A stretch of 64,000 nt of DNA from NCBI RefSeq assembly GCF_007995085.1, contig NZ_VOQS01000002.1, positions 1 to 64,000 on the forward strand, in the 5' to 3' direction. The stretch comes from Paraburkholderia azotifigens (GTDB taxonomy: Bacteria; Pseudomonadota; Gammaproteobacteria; Burkholderiales; Burkholderiaceae). This document shows positions 27,922-38,466 of this stretch, piece after piece. How positions within the stretch are numbered: position 1 is the stretch's first letter; every line of letters begins with the position of its first letter. A model generated the notes under the pieces. The model searched no databases and was not told the DNA's origin. It saw only the letters and a program-made list of their open reading frames with translations. A program made the position numbers and the translations under genes.

Positions 27922-28110
27922 ATGAAAAAAGCTCTCGACCTGATCCGTGCCTTTGTGCTCGAAGAAGATGGGGTAACGGCGATTGAATATGGCCTGCTCG
28001 CGGGATTGATCGCAGTGAGCATCATCGGCGGTGCTACCGCCCTCGGCGAAGGACTCGGCCAGTTTTTCACCGGCATCGGTAATTGGTTCGGCGCCGTTAC
28101 GTTGCCTTAA
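27922..28110 (+). CDS. flp: Flp pilin 2
   Basis: 62 residues, with the same cleavage motif G/VTAIEY and a hydrophobic helix GLLAGLIAVSIIGGATALG. Its first 30 codons are close to flp1 at the DNA level, so it arose by tandem duplication; the C-terminal half differs (QFFTGIGNWFGAVTLP). GGGGAGAAGAG precedes the ATG. Confidence 0.94.
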   Translation: MKKALDLIRAFVLEEDGVTAIEYGLLAGLIAVSIIGGATALGEGLGQFFTGIGNWFGAVTLP

Positions 28111-28184
28111 AAACAATCACGGAACGGCCTCATCGTCTATCGCGGGTCGATCTGATTTTGCCGCAGCACAAACGGGGGAACGCC

Positions 28185-28733
28185 ATGAACGCTTTTGACT
28201 TTCCTGTTGGGGCATGCCTGTTGGGGCTGCTTGGCGCAGCCGCGGGCATGGACCTGCACGCACGGCGCATTCCAAACGTGCTGGTGCTCACTGGCCTTGT
28301 GCTGGCGTTCGCCGTGCAGTGGTGGCAGCACGGTGCAGCTCAGGGGTACTCGGCGTGGGGACTCGGATTACTGACTGGCGGGGGCCTGTTTCTTCCGCTC
28401 TATCTGCTGCGCGGCATGGGCGCGGGCGACGTGAAGCTGATGGCGATGGTCGGCGCCTTCGTCGGACCAGAGCCGGCGCTGGAGATCGTGCTGGTGACCT
28501 GCGTCATTGGCGGCGTCTGGGCGCTGGCGGTGGTGGTCTTCAGGCGCGCGTTGAAGTCGACCGGCACCAACATGCTGGCCATCCTGCTTTCGGGGAGTGG
28601 GCTGAGCGGCAGTCTGTCTGAAACAGGAGAGGACGCCGCACCGTCTTCTGTCGGGTCGCTGCCGTATGGCGTGGCCATTGCCCTGGGCACGCTATGCATC
28701 ATGGTTCTGAACTCGGGGCAGAGCATCGGTTGA
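28185..28733 (+). CDS. cpaA: TadV/CpaA prepilin peptidase
   Basis: 182 residues from ATG 28185. Aspartyl prepilin peptidase with four or more membrane helices. The catalytic Asp residues are in AAAGMDLHARRIPN and GMGAGDVKLMAMVG (GxGD motif). Processes both Flp pilins and the TadE/TadF pseudopilins. Confidence 0.92.
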   Translation: MNAFDFPVGACLLGLLGAAAGMDLHARRIPNVLVLTGLVLAFAVQWWQHGAAQGYSAWGLGLLTGGGLFLPLYLLRGMGAGDVKLMAMVGAFVGPEPALEIVLVTCVIGGVWALAVVVFRRALKSTGTNMLAILLSGSGLSGSLSETGEDAAPSSVGSLPYGVAIALGTLCIMVLNSGQSIG

Positions 28734-28832
28734 TGCGCGCAGCCTGATTCATTTCAGGAAGAGAGCCCACGTCGAGGGGCAAGAGAAAGAAAAGACAGCA
28801 GAAAAGGCAGCAGACAGAGAAGACTTCGTGCA

Positions 28833-30287
28833 ATGCACGGGACCAATCGGGGGTACAACGTGAAAGACGAACAACACACGGCGCCGCAAGCGTCGGCCGA
28901 CGTGACGCGCCTCCACGACGCAAGCCGCACACGGTCAGACGCGGACCCGGCCGAAACGAGCCTGCTCGCCCGTGCGCCGCGGACCATCGCTGAAACGGGC
29001 CTTGACCAGAACTTCCTTCTTGAACTCGTCGCGAAGTCCGCCTTCGTGATGGGCAAGGTGTCGCTGTCCCAGCTTGTGCAACGCCTCAAGCTCGGGGCAA
29101 GCGTGCTCGACAGCGTCGTGTCGTTCGGTGTGCGGGAACGGATTCTCGAAATCGTCCGGCGCGGGGCCAGCGACCTCGATGTCGAACTGCAGTTGACGGA
29201 AGGCGGCCGTCAGCGTGCGTCCGAATTCATGAACCGCTGCCGTTACGTCGGCCCGGCGCCCGTATCGCTTGCCGCCTATGAAGCGGCGCTGAAGCGGCAA
29301 TCCGTGCGGCACATGCACGTGACGTATGCGCAGGTGCGCGCGGCCTTTGCAGGGCTGACGGTCAGGACTTCGCTGCTCGACGACATTGGCGGTGCGGTCA
29401 ACAGCGGCAAGCCGGTGATCTTCTTTGGGCCGCCGGGCAGCGGAAAAACTTCGCTTGCCGAACGATTGGGCAATCTGCTGCCGGGCCGCGTTGCAGTGCC
29501 CTATGCCGTTGCCGTCGAGAACGAAGTGATCCAGATTTTTGACCCGCTGATCCACGAGCCGGTCACGATTGCCTCGCACGACAGCGCGTTGGGTGCGCCC
29601 GCCGATGCGCGCTGGCAGATCTGCCGGCGGCCCACGGTGCTGTCGGGCGGCGAGCTCACGCTCGACATGCTCGAGCTGCGTTACGACGCATCCAGCGGCT
29701 TCTATCAGGCTCCGCCGCACGTGAAGGCCAATGGCGGTCTTTACGTGGTCGACGACCTCGGCCGTCAGCGTGTCGAGCCGGCTGAACTGCTCAACCGCTG
29801 GATCGTGCCATTCGACCGCGGCCGCGACATGCTCACCCTGCATACGGGCTTGCGTTTCTCGCTGCCGTTCGAAGTCTGGGTGGCATTTTCGAGCAACTTC
29901 TCGCCGGTCGATCTGGGCGACGAGGCCTTCTTCCGGCGCCTCGGCTGCAAGCTGTATGTCGGTGCGCTCGACGTCGCCGAGTACCGGGCCGTGTACGAGC
30001 GTCGCTGCGAAGAGCTGCGCGTGGTCTCGGACGACGATGCATTCGAGTATCTCGTGCATCACCTGCACATGACGTCGGGCAGGCCTTTGCTCGCCTGTTA
30101 TCCGGGTGACCTTCTGCGCATCGTGCTCGCCAATGCGAAGTACCTGGATCAGCCGGCCATCGCCGACGCGCTGAATCTTCTGCGCGCCTGGAACGCCTTT
30201 TTCGCGGTGGTCGGTGAGCACGACACGCCACCGCCGCAACAGCAAGGCGCCGCTGAGAGAAGCGCAAAAAAATCAGCGGCCGGTTAA
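28833..30287 (+). CDS. AAA-type ATPase of the Tad locus
   Basis: 484 residues (GTG 28860 is an alternative start). Walker A GPPGSGKTS near residue 200, then DPLIHEPVTIASHD, GGLYVVDDLGRQRVEPAELL as the Walker B region and a C-terminal helical lid. It resembles MoxR/McrB-like AAA+ ATPases more than secretion ATPases. It sits between cpaA and cpaB in the operon direction. Not part of the textbook Tad gene set, so its role (assembly, remodelling or regulation) is unknown. Confidence 0.8.
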   Translation: MHGTNRGYNVKDEQHTAPQASADVTRLHDASRTRSDADPAETSLLARAPRTIAETGLDQNFLLELVAKSAFVMGKVSLSQLVQRLKLGASVLDSVVSFGVRERILEIVRRGASDLDVELQLTEGGRQRASEFMNRCRYVGPAPVSLAAYEAALKRQSVRHMHVTYAQVRAAFAGLTVRTSLLDDIGGAVNSGKPVIFFGPPGSGKTSLAERLGNLLPGRVAVPYAVAVENEVIQIFDPLIHEPVTIASHDSALGAPADARWQICRRPTVLSGGELTLDMLELRYDASSGFYQAPPHVKANGGLYVVDDLGRQRVEPAELLNRWIVPFDRGRDMLTLHTGLRFSLPFEVWVAFSSNFSPVDLGDEAFFRRLGCKLYVGALDVAEYRAVYERRCEELRVVSDDDAFEYLVHHLHMTSGRPLLACYPGDLLRIVLANAKYLDQPAIADALNLLRAWNAFFAVVGEHDTPPPQQQGAAERSAKKSAAG

Positions 30288-30350
30288 TGGACCGGTTAAA
30301 CGGCCGGAAACGCTAGTCAGGAAACAGGTCAGGCATCAGGGAGAGTTGTC

Positions 30351-31199
30351 ATGAAGAACATACGTGCGTTGGTGATGTTGCTGGTTGCTGCGGTGGCCGG
30401 GCTCGGTGCGGTAGCAATGGCATCGCGCTGGCTGATGGACAGGTCGTCGGGCATGACGGCCAAGGTTGCCGTCGCGGCCGTCGACATCAATCTCGGGCAA
30501 CGGCTGAATACAGAATTCATCAAGATGGTGGACTGGCCATCGGGCAGCGTACCGCCGGGCGCGTTCACCGATGTCCAGACGCTCGATGGGCGCGTGATGA
30601 AAAACAGCGTGCTGCGTGGCGAGCCGATCCTCGAAGGCAAGCTGAGCCCGGTGGGCACCATGGGCGGCCTTTCGGCTGTGATCGGTGAAGGGCGCCGCGC
30701 CATCACCGTGCGCGTGAACGACGTGATCGGCGTCGCGGGCTTCGCGCTGCCAGGCAACTACGTCGACATCATCGTCAGCACGCAGCAGGACAAAGGCAGC
30801 GACAAGGGTTCGAACAAGGACGAGAGCATTTCGAAGATCGTGCTCGAGAAGATCCTCGTGCTCGCCGTCGCCCAGGAAGTCGGCCGCGACGAGACCAAGC
30901 CGAAAGTGGTCAATGCCGTCACGCTCGAAGTCACGCCTGAACAGGCAGAGAAGCTCGATCTGGCGCGCAGTGTGGGGACGTTGTCGCTCGTGCTGCGCAA
31001 CCAGGTCGACACGGCAACGCTGCCGACTGCCGGCGCGACCAAGTTCACGCTGCTCGGCACGCAAGCCCCAGTGGCTGCCTCGGCGCCCGCGGCAGCACCG
31101 GCACGCCCCGTACGTACGCACTATGCGGCACGCCCGGCTGCGCCGCGTGACTGCATCGGCGTGCTGTCGGGGGTGCTGGGCAGTCTCGAATGTTTCTAG
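30351..31199 (+). CDS. cpaB: CpaB/RcpC pilus assembly protein
   Basis: 282 residues. N-terminal membrane anchor, a SAF domain (AVAAVDINLGQRLNTEFIKM ... VLRGEPILEGKL) and the CpaB/RcpC domain (RRAITVRVNDVIGVAGFALP, GNYVDIIVST). Periplasmic partner of the secretin. The C terminus is Ala/Pro/Arg-rich. Confidence 0.92.
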   Translation: MKNIRALVMLLVAAVAGLGAVAMASRWLMDRSSGMTAKVAVAAVDINLGQRLNTEFIKMVDWPSGSVPPGAFTDVQTLDGRVMKNSVLRGEPILEGKLSPVGTMGGLSAVIGEGRRAITVRVNDVIGVAGFALPGNYVDIIVSTQQDKGSDKGSNKDESISKIVLEKILVLAVAQEVGRDETKPKVVNAVTLEVTPEQAEKLDLARSVGTLSLVLRNQVDTATLPTAGATKFTLLGTQAPVAASAPAAAPARPVRTHYAARPAAPRDCIGVLSGVLGSLECF

Positions 31200-31299
31200 A
31201 CCGGTTGCGGCCGTTCTGACCGGGTCGCCGCGGCTGGCAACAACAAGGCAGGAACGCAAGTCTCGACTTGCAAATATCGGGTAACGGGGGCATGACCAA

Positions 31300-33228
31300 A
31301 TGAAAACGAAACCGGGATTCTCGCGCGGTAACAAGCAGCACCGCTGCTCACTGGGCAGCACGGCGCTCGTCGCGGCGCTTTGCTTTGGGCTCATGGCCGC
31401 GCAGACCAGCGCGGCGCAGGAGGCGATCGAAGCACCGATGCTCGCCAAGCGCGGCGCGACTCCACCGCTGCCGGCCGCGCGAGGCGCAACGCCGATGATG
31501 ATGGCGATGGCACCCGCGCCGGCAGCAGCGGCGATGAGTGGGCCCATCCCGTTGCGCGGCCCGAGCTGTACGGGAGAAATCCGCGATGAGACCAACGTCA
31601 CCGTGCCGGTCGGCAAATCGGTACTCGTCCCGCTTCTCGAGCCCGCGCGCAACCGCACGCTCGGCAACCCCGTCGTTGCGCAGGCCGCGCTGGTGTCGCC
31701 TCGCACGCTCTACGTCGTCGGGATGACGGTCGGCACGACCAACATGATCGTGCAGGGCAAGGGCGGCTCGTGCCAGATGATCAACGTGATCGTCAGTGTC
31801 GACGCCGAGGGACTGCAGCAGGCGCTTCGGCAGCTGATGCCGGAAGAGCGGGGCATCCGTGTGTCGACGGCGGCCGGCAACCTGGTGGTAAGCGGTCATG
31901 TGTCGAGCGCACCCGCTGCGCAACAGGCCATGCAGATCGCACAGGCCTTCGCGGACTCGCAACCCACGCAGCAACAGCAGGCGGCCTCGTCGAATTCGGG
32001 CAACGGGACGGCGAGCGTGAGCCAGCAGAGCTCGAGCACCACCAAGACGGCTGCCGTCATCAACATGATGTCCGTCGACTCGCCGCAGCAGGTGATGCTG
32101 GAAGTCAAGGTAGCGGAGGTGTCGAAGACGCTGATCAACCAGCTGGGTTCGGCAGTCAACATTCAGGGCGGCTTCGGTTCGTGGGCGGGGGCGCTGGTGA
32201 GCAACCTGCTCGCGGGCGTGACGAGTGCGCTAGCCGTCAGCAAGGCCAACAACCGTCCGTTCAACCTGGCGGTCGATGCACAGAAGACCGACAACCTGAT
32301 CAAGATTCTTGCGGAACCGAACCTCGTGACGATCAGCGGACAGGAGGCCACGTTCCTCTCGGGCGGCAAGATCTTCATTCCCATTCCCCAGAGCAGCGGT
32401 AACGGCGTATCAAGCATCACGCTGCAGCAGGAAGAGTTCGGCGTCGGGCTCAAGTTCACGCCGACCGTGCTGTCTGGAGGGCGGATCAGCCTGAAGGTGG
32501 CGCCTGAAGTGTCCGAACTGTCACCCACGGGTGTGGCGGTCTCGGCTTCCGGCTTGTCGGGTGTTTCCATCCTGCCGCTCATCAACACGCGTCGCGCGTC
32601 GACGGTCGTGCAGATGCACGACGGCGAGTCGTTTGCGATCGGCGGGCTGTTGAGCAGCAACGTGACAGGTGCGCTGAAAGCCGTTCCCGGTCTGGGCGAA
32701 GTGCCCGTTCTCGGCGCATTGCTTCGCAGCACGTCGTTCCAGCAGGACCTGACGGAACTGGTGTTCATCATCACGCCGCACCTCGTGAAGCCACTGCAGA
32801 CGCCGAACTATCCGCTGCCGACGGACAGCTTCTCGCAACCGAATGAAGCTGACGTCTATGCGACGGGCAACATGGAAGGCCGCCACGGCAAGTATTCCGC
32901 CGCGCCCGCCGGGACCGAGCCGGGTAATGCGCCAGCGCCGGCACCTGTGCCCGCACCTCAGGCGCCCGCCGCACCCGTGTCGAATGCACTGCCGCCGCAC
33001 GACACGCAGGCCACGATGAGTGCGCCCGCGCAGCCGGCCGCGTCCGGTAATGCAACGCCGCCGCAGAAGGCCGAGCCGTTGGCTCAACCCGTAGTGCTCA
33101 ATCCGGTGACGGACGAGCAGGCAGCACGGATTGCCCGCATCGAGAGCACCGCCCGCCGGATCGCTGCACGCGAGGGACGGCAGGACGTCGCGAACACCGA
33201 TGCGTCACGCCATGCGCTGGACCACTGA
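31300..33228 (+). CDS. cpaC: CpaC/RcpA secretin
   Basis: 642 residues. Signal peptide, BON-like/N0 region (VGKSVLVPLLEPARNRTLGN ... VSPRTLYVVGMTVGTTNMIV) and the secretin domain with EPNLVTISGQEATFLSGGKI and VPGLGEVPVLGALLRSTSFQ. Outer-membrane pore for the Flp pilus. The last 130 residues are a Pro/Ala-rich tail (APAPAPVPAPQAPAAP) beyond the usual domain. Confidence 0.95.
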   Translation: MKTKPGFSRGNKQHRCSLGSTALVAALCFGLMAAQTSAAQEAIEAPMLAKRGATPPLPAARGATPMMMAMAPAPAAAAMSGPIPLRGPSCTGEIRDETNVTVPVGKSVLVPLLEPARNRTLGNPVVAQAALVSPRTLYVVGMTVGTTNMIVQGKGGSCQMINVIVSVDAEGLQQALRQLMPEERGIRVSTAAGNLVVSGHVSSAPAAQQAMQIAQAFADSQPTQQQQAASSNSGNGTASVSQQSSSTTKTAAVINMMSVDSPQQVMLEVKVAEVSKTLINQLGSAVNIQGGFGSWAGALVSNLLAGVTSALAVSKANNRPFNLAVDAQKTDNLIKILAEPNLVTISGQEATFLSGGKIFIPIPQSSGNGVSSITLQQEEFGVGLKFTPTVLSGGRISLKVAPEVSELSPTGVAVSASGLSGVSILPLINTRRASTVVQMHDGESFAIGGLLSSNVTGALKAVPGLGEVPVLGALLRSTSFQQDLTELVFIITPHLVKPLQTPNYPLPTDSFSQPNEADVYATGNMEGRHGKYSAAPAGTEPGNAPAPAPVPAPQAPAAPVSNALPPHDTQATMSAPAQPAASGNATPPQKAEPLAQPVVLNPVTDEQAARIARIESTARRIAAREGRQDVANTDASRHALDH

Positions 33229-33249
33229 AGTCACGCCAAGGGGAATCTG

Positions 33250-33561
33250 ATGAAACTCGCACATATTGTTTTCGCGCGCCGGGCAGCGCTCGCGGTGTCG
33301 GTCTGCGGCGCGCTGGCTGGATGCATGTCCAGCACGCCGATCTGGGATGCGCATAGGGGTGAAGCACTGAAGACGGTCACCCAGGCGCAGATCATCGATC
33401 CGCATGCAGCTGAACACGCACAGTCGACACCCGGCATCGATGGCACGTCCGCCGCTTCGGCGATGGACAGCTACGACAAGTCCTTCCGCGCGCCGACGCC
33501 GTCGCCGAACGCATTCGTCATCGGCGTAGGCAGCGGAACTTCGGGCGGCGGCGGCCAGTAA
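33250..33561 (+). CDS. small Tad-locus lipoprotein
   Basis: 103 residues. Signal peptide and lipobox LAGC (Cys about 25), then a hydrophilic domain and a Gly-rich end (VGSGTSGGGGQ). The place after the secretin gene suggests a pilotin- or CpaD-like helper, but it lacks the CpaD domain. Operonic spacing. Confidence 0.75.
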   Translation: MKLAHIVFARRAALAVSVCGALAGCMSSTPIWDAHRGEALKTVTQAQIIDPHAAEHAQSTPGIDGTSAASAMDSYDKSFRAPTPSPNAFVIGVGSGTSGGGGQ

Positions 33562-33585
33562 CAGAAACCTGCATAGGAGATCGTC

Positions 33586-34851
33586 ATGCGTCGCGTCAAT
33601 CGTTCTGGTGCATACGGTGCTGCGCATCGGCGTGAGCGCGGCGTCGTGGCGATCATCGTCGCACTCACGCTTGCGGTGCTTGTCGCCTTCGCCGGTCTCG
33701 CGCTTGATCTGGGCAAGCTGTATGTCGCGAAAACCGAACTATCCAACGCTGCGGACGCGTGCGCACTGGCAGCGGCGCGCGACCTGACGAAGGCGGTCTC
33801 GCTTGCGGCACCCGAAGCCGCAGGCATGACGGTTGGATCGACCAACCGTGTGGTGCTGCAGAGCGAGAACGTCTCGCTCAGCACCAACAGCAACGTCACG
33901 TTCAGCAAACAGTTTGCCGGTCCCTATCTGACCAAGGACCAGTTCACGGCGGCGGATGTGCCCAGCATTGGCTACGTGCGCTGTACGGTGAGCCGCACGG
34001 GTATAGCCAACTGGTTCATGCAGGTGCTCGACGCCACACTCGGCACGTCGGCCGTTGCCGCGACCGCCGTGGCGTCGACCACGCAATCGCAGACGACCTG
34101 CGCGCTGCCCGTTGCCATCTGCAAGCCGGCCGCCGGCAGCGCCTACAACGTGGGGGACTGGGTGTCCAGCAAGGTAGGTTCGGACAATCAGTTGACGGGC
34201 AACTTCATGTGGGTGGCGTACCCCGGCCAGAATGTGCCGGACATGAAAACGCTTCTCACGGGTTCGGGACAGTGCACGTTGCCGACACTCGGTACACAGG
34301 TCGGCCATACCGGCAACATCCAGAGCATGGACGACGCCTGGAACACCCGTTTCGGTATCTACCATGGCTCATACAATCCGCCGCCGGATCCCACCGGGAT
34401 ATCCGATTTCACGGGCTTTGCCTATTCGCCGGTGACGCAGCTCAACGGATCGTATCCGACGAGGAATGTCTTTCCGGATTTCCGAGACAACCAGCGGCCG
34501 AATCACACGCCTTATCAGGGCTACTCCAAACCGACGAATCTCCTGGAGGTTCAGGGCACGACCCAGTCGAGCACCTACTACTCGAGTGGCGCCGACCGGC
34601 GGCTGGCGCTTGTGCCGGTGACCGACTGTTCTGCATTACAAAACAGTCAGCAATCATCGATCCTGTCATGGGCCTGCGTGCTGATGCTGCACCCGATGGA
34701 GAAGGGCGGCAGCAAGAGCGGGCTTGACGGCACGATCTACCTGGAGTACCGCGGTGACGCGACCGATCCGTCCACGCCCTGCGCAACACAGGGTATCCCG
34801 GGAAGCACTTCTGCTGGCACCGGGCCAATGGTGCCGGTGCTGGTTCAATAG
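33586..34851 (+). CDS. tadG: TadG-like pilus assembly protein
   Basis: 421 residues. RRERGVVAIIVALTLAVLVA is the TadE/G-type N-terminal membrane segment, followed by LDLGKLYVAKTELSNAADAC and a long periplasmic region with ten or more Cys, likely disulfide-bonded. A von Willebrand domain typical of TadG is not obvious. Confidence 0.85.
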   Translation: MRRVNRSGAYGAAHRRERGVVAIIVALTLAVLVAFAGLALDLGKLYVAKTELSNAADACALAAARDLTKAVSLAAPEAAGMTVGSTNRVVLQSENVSLSTNSNVTFSKQFAGPYLTKDQFTAADVPSIGYVRCTVSRTGIANWFMQVLDATLGTSAVAATAVASTTQSQTTCALPVAICKPAAGSAYNVGDWVSSKVGSDNQLTGNFMWVAYPGQNVPDMKTLLTGSGQCTLPTLGTQVGHTGNIQSMDDAWNTRFGIYHGSYNPPPDPTGISDFTGFAYSPVTQLNGSYPTRNVFPDFRDNQRPNHTPYQGYSKPTNLLEVQGTTQSSTYYSSGADRRLALVPVTDCSALQNSQQSSILSWACVLMLHPMEKGGSKSGLDGTIYLEYRGDATDPSTPCATQGIPGSTSAGTGPMVPVLVQ

Positions 34852-34861
34852 GGGGACTGTC

Positions 34862-35350
34862 ATGCACTCGCAAAGAAAATCGATGCGCAGGATGCAGGGC
34901 GCGGTGGCTGTCGAGTTCGCGCTTCTGGCAGTCCCGCTGATCACGCTGCTGCTTGGCATCGCCGAGTTTGGCCACGCGTTCTATCAGTACAACACGGTCG
35001 CGAAGTCAGTGCGGGATGCGACGCGTCTGCTGTCGGCGTATGACCCGACCGACGCCGCCGACTATCCACTTGCACAAGCCCAGTGCCTTGCTGTCTATGG
35101 CACGCCAGACTGTTCAGGTTCGCCTCTTGTCGATGGCCTGAAAACGAACATGGTCGTGGTGTGTGACCAGGTCAACACTGCCGGGTGCACAGGACAGTTC
35201 AAGAACGTGCCAACCAATCCGGCTGCCGAGACGATCAATCTTGTTCAGGTCAAGGTCACCGGCTATCCGTACTCGCAGATCACCGGGTTCTTCAATCTTG
35301 GGGGGCTGATCTTCGGGGACATCAGTTGCGTCATGAGGCAGGTGCTATGA
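34862..35350 (+). CDS. tadE: TadE-type pseudopilin
   Basis: 162 residues from ATG 34862. MQGAVAVEFALLAVPLITLL shows the pilin-like cleavage site G/AVAVEF. The periplasmic part has paired Cys. Its stop overlaps the next start (ATGA). Confidence 0.87.
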   Translation: MHSQRKSMRRMQGAVAVEFALLAVPLITLLLGIAEFGHAFYQYNTVAKSVRDATRLLSAYDPTDAADYPLAQAQCLAVYGTPDCSGSPLVDGLKTNMVVVCDQVNTAGCTGQFKNVPTNPAAETINLVQVKVTGYPYSQITGFFNLGGLIFGDISCVMRQVL

Positions 35351-35811
35351 ACAGGCTCAACATCCATCGTCTACCCGGCGCCCGTCGCCAGGGTGGCGTC
35401 GCCGCGCTCGAGTTCGCCTTGATATCTACGGTGTTCTTCACGCTGCTGATCGGCATCATGGAGATGGGACGCGTGCTGTTCTACTGGAACACGGCGGGGG
35501 AGGCCACGCGGATGGGTGCACGAGTGGCCGTGGTGTGCGACATCAACAGCAGCCAGAACGCGAACAACCCGGTGATCAGGGACATGCAGCAGCTGCTGCC
35601 GATCCTGCAGCCTTCCAACGTAACCGTGACGTATGCGCCCGCGGGCTGCGACGCCACGTCATGTACTTCGGTCACAGTTTCCATCGCCAACGTTGCGGTC
35701 AATACGGTCGTGCCCTTCGTACCATTCAACCTGACCATGCCGCCATTCTCGACGAGGTTGCCAAGAGAAAGCCTGAACAGCGTGGGCGGGACCAATCCCA
35801 CCTGTAGCTAA
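35347..35811 (+). CDS. tadF: TadF/TadE-type pseudopilin
   Basis: 154 residues from ATG 35347. QGGVAALEFALISTVFFTLL again carries a Flp-type site (G/VAALEF). Coupled to tadE by a 4-base overlap. Together with TadE it likely primes pilus assembly. Confidence 0.85.
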   Translation: MNRLNIHRLPGARRQGGVAALEFALISTVFFTLLIGIMEMGRVLFYWNTAGEATRMGARVAVVCDINSSQNANNPVIRDMQQLLPILQPSNVTVTYAPAGCDATSCTSVTVSIANVAVNTVVPFVPFNLTMPPFSTRLPRESLNSVGGTNPTCS

Positions 35812-35838
35812 GCCATCGCCCGTGACAGGAAGAATGAA

Positions 35839-37017
35839 ATGATCGACATCCTCATAATTTCACCCGATCCAGCGCATGCCGGCGCGATTGCGCGGACTGT
35901 GGAGGCGGGAGATTCCCACCATCGCGTCAGGAATTCGACGGCAAGATTGCCTGATCTCTGCACGAACAAGGAGGCGCTCGATGGCGTCGAGCTGCTGATG
36001 TTTGACGGCGCGCAACTGACACAACAGGACTTCGACGCGCTCTCGGCTATTGCGACGAAGCATGCCGATCTGACCTGCATGTTGCTGACGCCGTCGCCGT
36101 CCGCGGAGCTGCTTATTCGCGCCATGCGCGCGGGGGTGCGGGACGTCCAGCCGTGGCCGGCCGATCCTCAGGATTTGCGGCATGCCGTCGAACGCATCGC
36201 CATGAAGTCGAACCGCACGCGACGTGAAGGCAGGGTAATTTCATTCATTTCCTGCAAGGGCGGAAGCGGCACATCGTTCCTTGCGGCAAATGTGGCCTTT
36301 GCGGCGTCGACAGCGGGTAAGCGCGCGCTGCTGATCGACCTCAACCAGCAATTCGGCGAAGCGGCTTTTCTCGTCTCGGAAGTTACACCGCCCGCGACGC
36401 TGGCCGATGTAAGTGCACAGATCGAGCGGCTCGATCCCGCGTTTCTCGATGCGTGCCTGACCCATGTCAGCGACGGTTTCGATGTGCTGGCGGGTGTGCC
36501 CGATCCAGCCAAGGCGAAAGAAATCAAGCCCGAGCATCTGCAGCGCATCCTGAATCTGGTGAGGCACAACTACGATCTCGTCATATTCGATATCGGCCAG
36601 AGCATCAGCAATGTATCCATCGCGGTGCTCGACCAGAGCGACTGCATTTTCCCGGTGCTGCAACTGAGCCTGCCGTATCTGCGCGGCGGTCGGCGTTTGC
36701 TCGATATCTTCCGCTCGCTCGGCTATCGCGGTGACAAGGTGCGCGTGCTGGTCAATCGCTATGAAAAGAAAGGGCCGGTAGGGTTACCAGAACTGGAAAA
36801 AGCATTGGGCCTGCGGGTGGCCACCGTGATTCCGGAAGACGGCGCTTCGGTGTCGGCGTCGATCAATCAGGGCGTGCCAATCCTGCGGCTCGCCCGATCG
36901 AGCGGCGTGGCCAAAGGCCTCCGTGAACTGGTGCGCTCGCTGTCGCCGCAGCCCGAGACGGAACGGGGCAGCATCTTGCAGAAATTCTTCAACAGGCCGG
37001 CGCTGGGCCGGGCGTGA
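35839..37017 (+). CDS. cpaE: CpaE/TadZ localisation ATPase
   Basis: 392 residues. N-terminal receiver-like domain (about 1-120), then a ParA/MinD-like ATPase with a deviant Walker motif FISCKGGSGTSFLAANVAFA, in which the usual Lys before Thr/Ser is absent, as in atypical TadZ proteins. DLVIFDIGQSISNVSIAVL is the Walker B region. TadZ-type proteins place the pilus machinery at the pole. Confidence 0.9.
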   Translation: MIDILIISPDPAHAGAIARTVEAGDSHHRVRNSTARLPDLCTNKEALDGVELLMFDGAQLTQQDFDALSAIATKHADLTCMLLTPSPSAELLIRAMRAGVRDVQPWPADPQDLRHAVERIAMKSNRTRREGRVISFISCKGGSGTSFLAANVAFAASTAGKRALLIDLNQQFGEAAFLVSEVTPPATLADVSAQIERLDPAFLDACLTHVSDGFDVLAGVPDPAKAKEIKPEHLQRILNLVRHNYDLVIFDIGQSISNVSIAVLDQSDCIFPVLQLSLPYLRGGRRLLDIFRSLGYRGDKVRVLVNRYEKKGPVGLPELEKALGLRVATVIPEDGASVSASINQGVPILRLARSSGVAKGLRELVRSLSPQPETERGSILQKFFNRPALGRA

Positions 37018-37032
37018 GCGAGGAGATAAAAA

Positions 37033-38400
<1,368 letters not shown>

Positions 38401-38466
38401 CGGAGGAAAACGGCCAGGCGAAAAGAGGTAGCGACAGGCCGCTGCTCAATGGAGAGGGGAATCCTC

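Noticed and set aside
28935..30245. 436-codon minus-strand ORF opposite the AAA ATPase
   Set aside because: Antisense shadow; the plus strand has Walker motifs and operon context.
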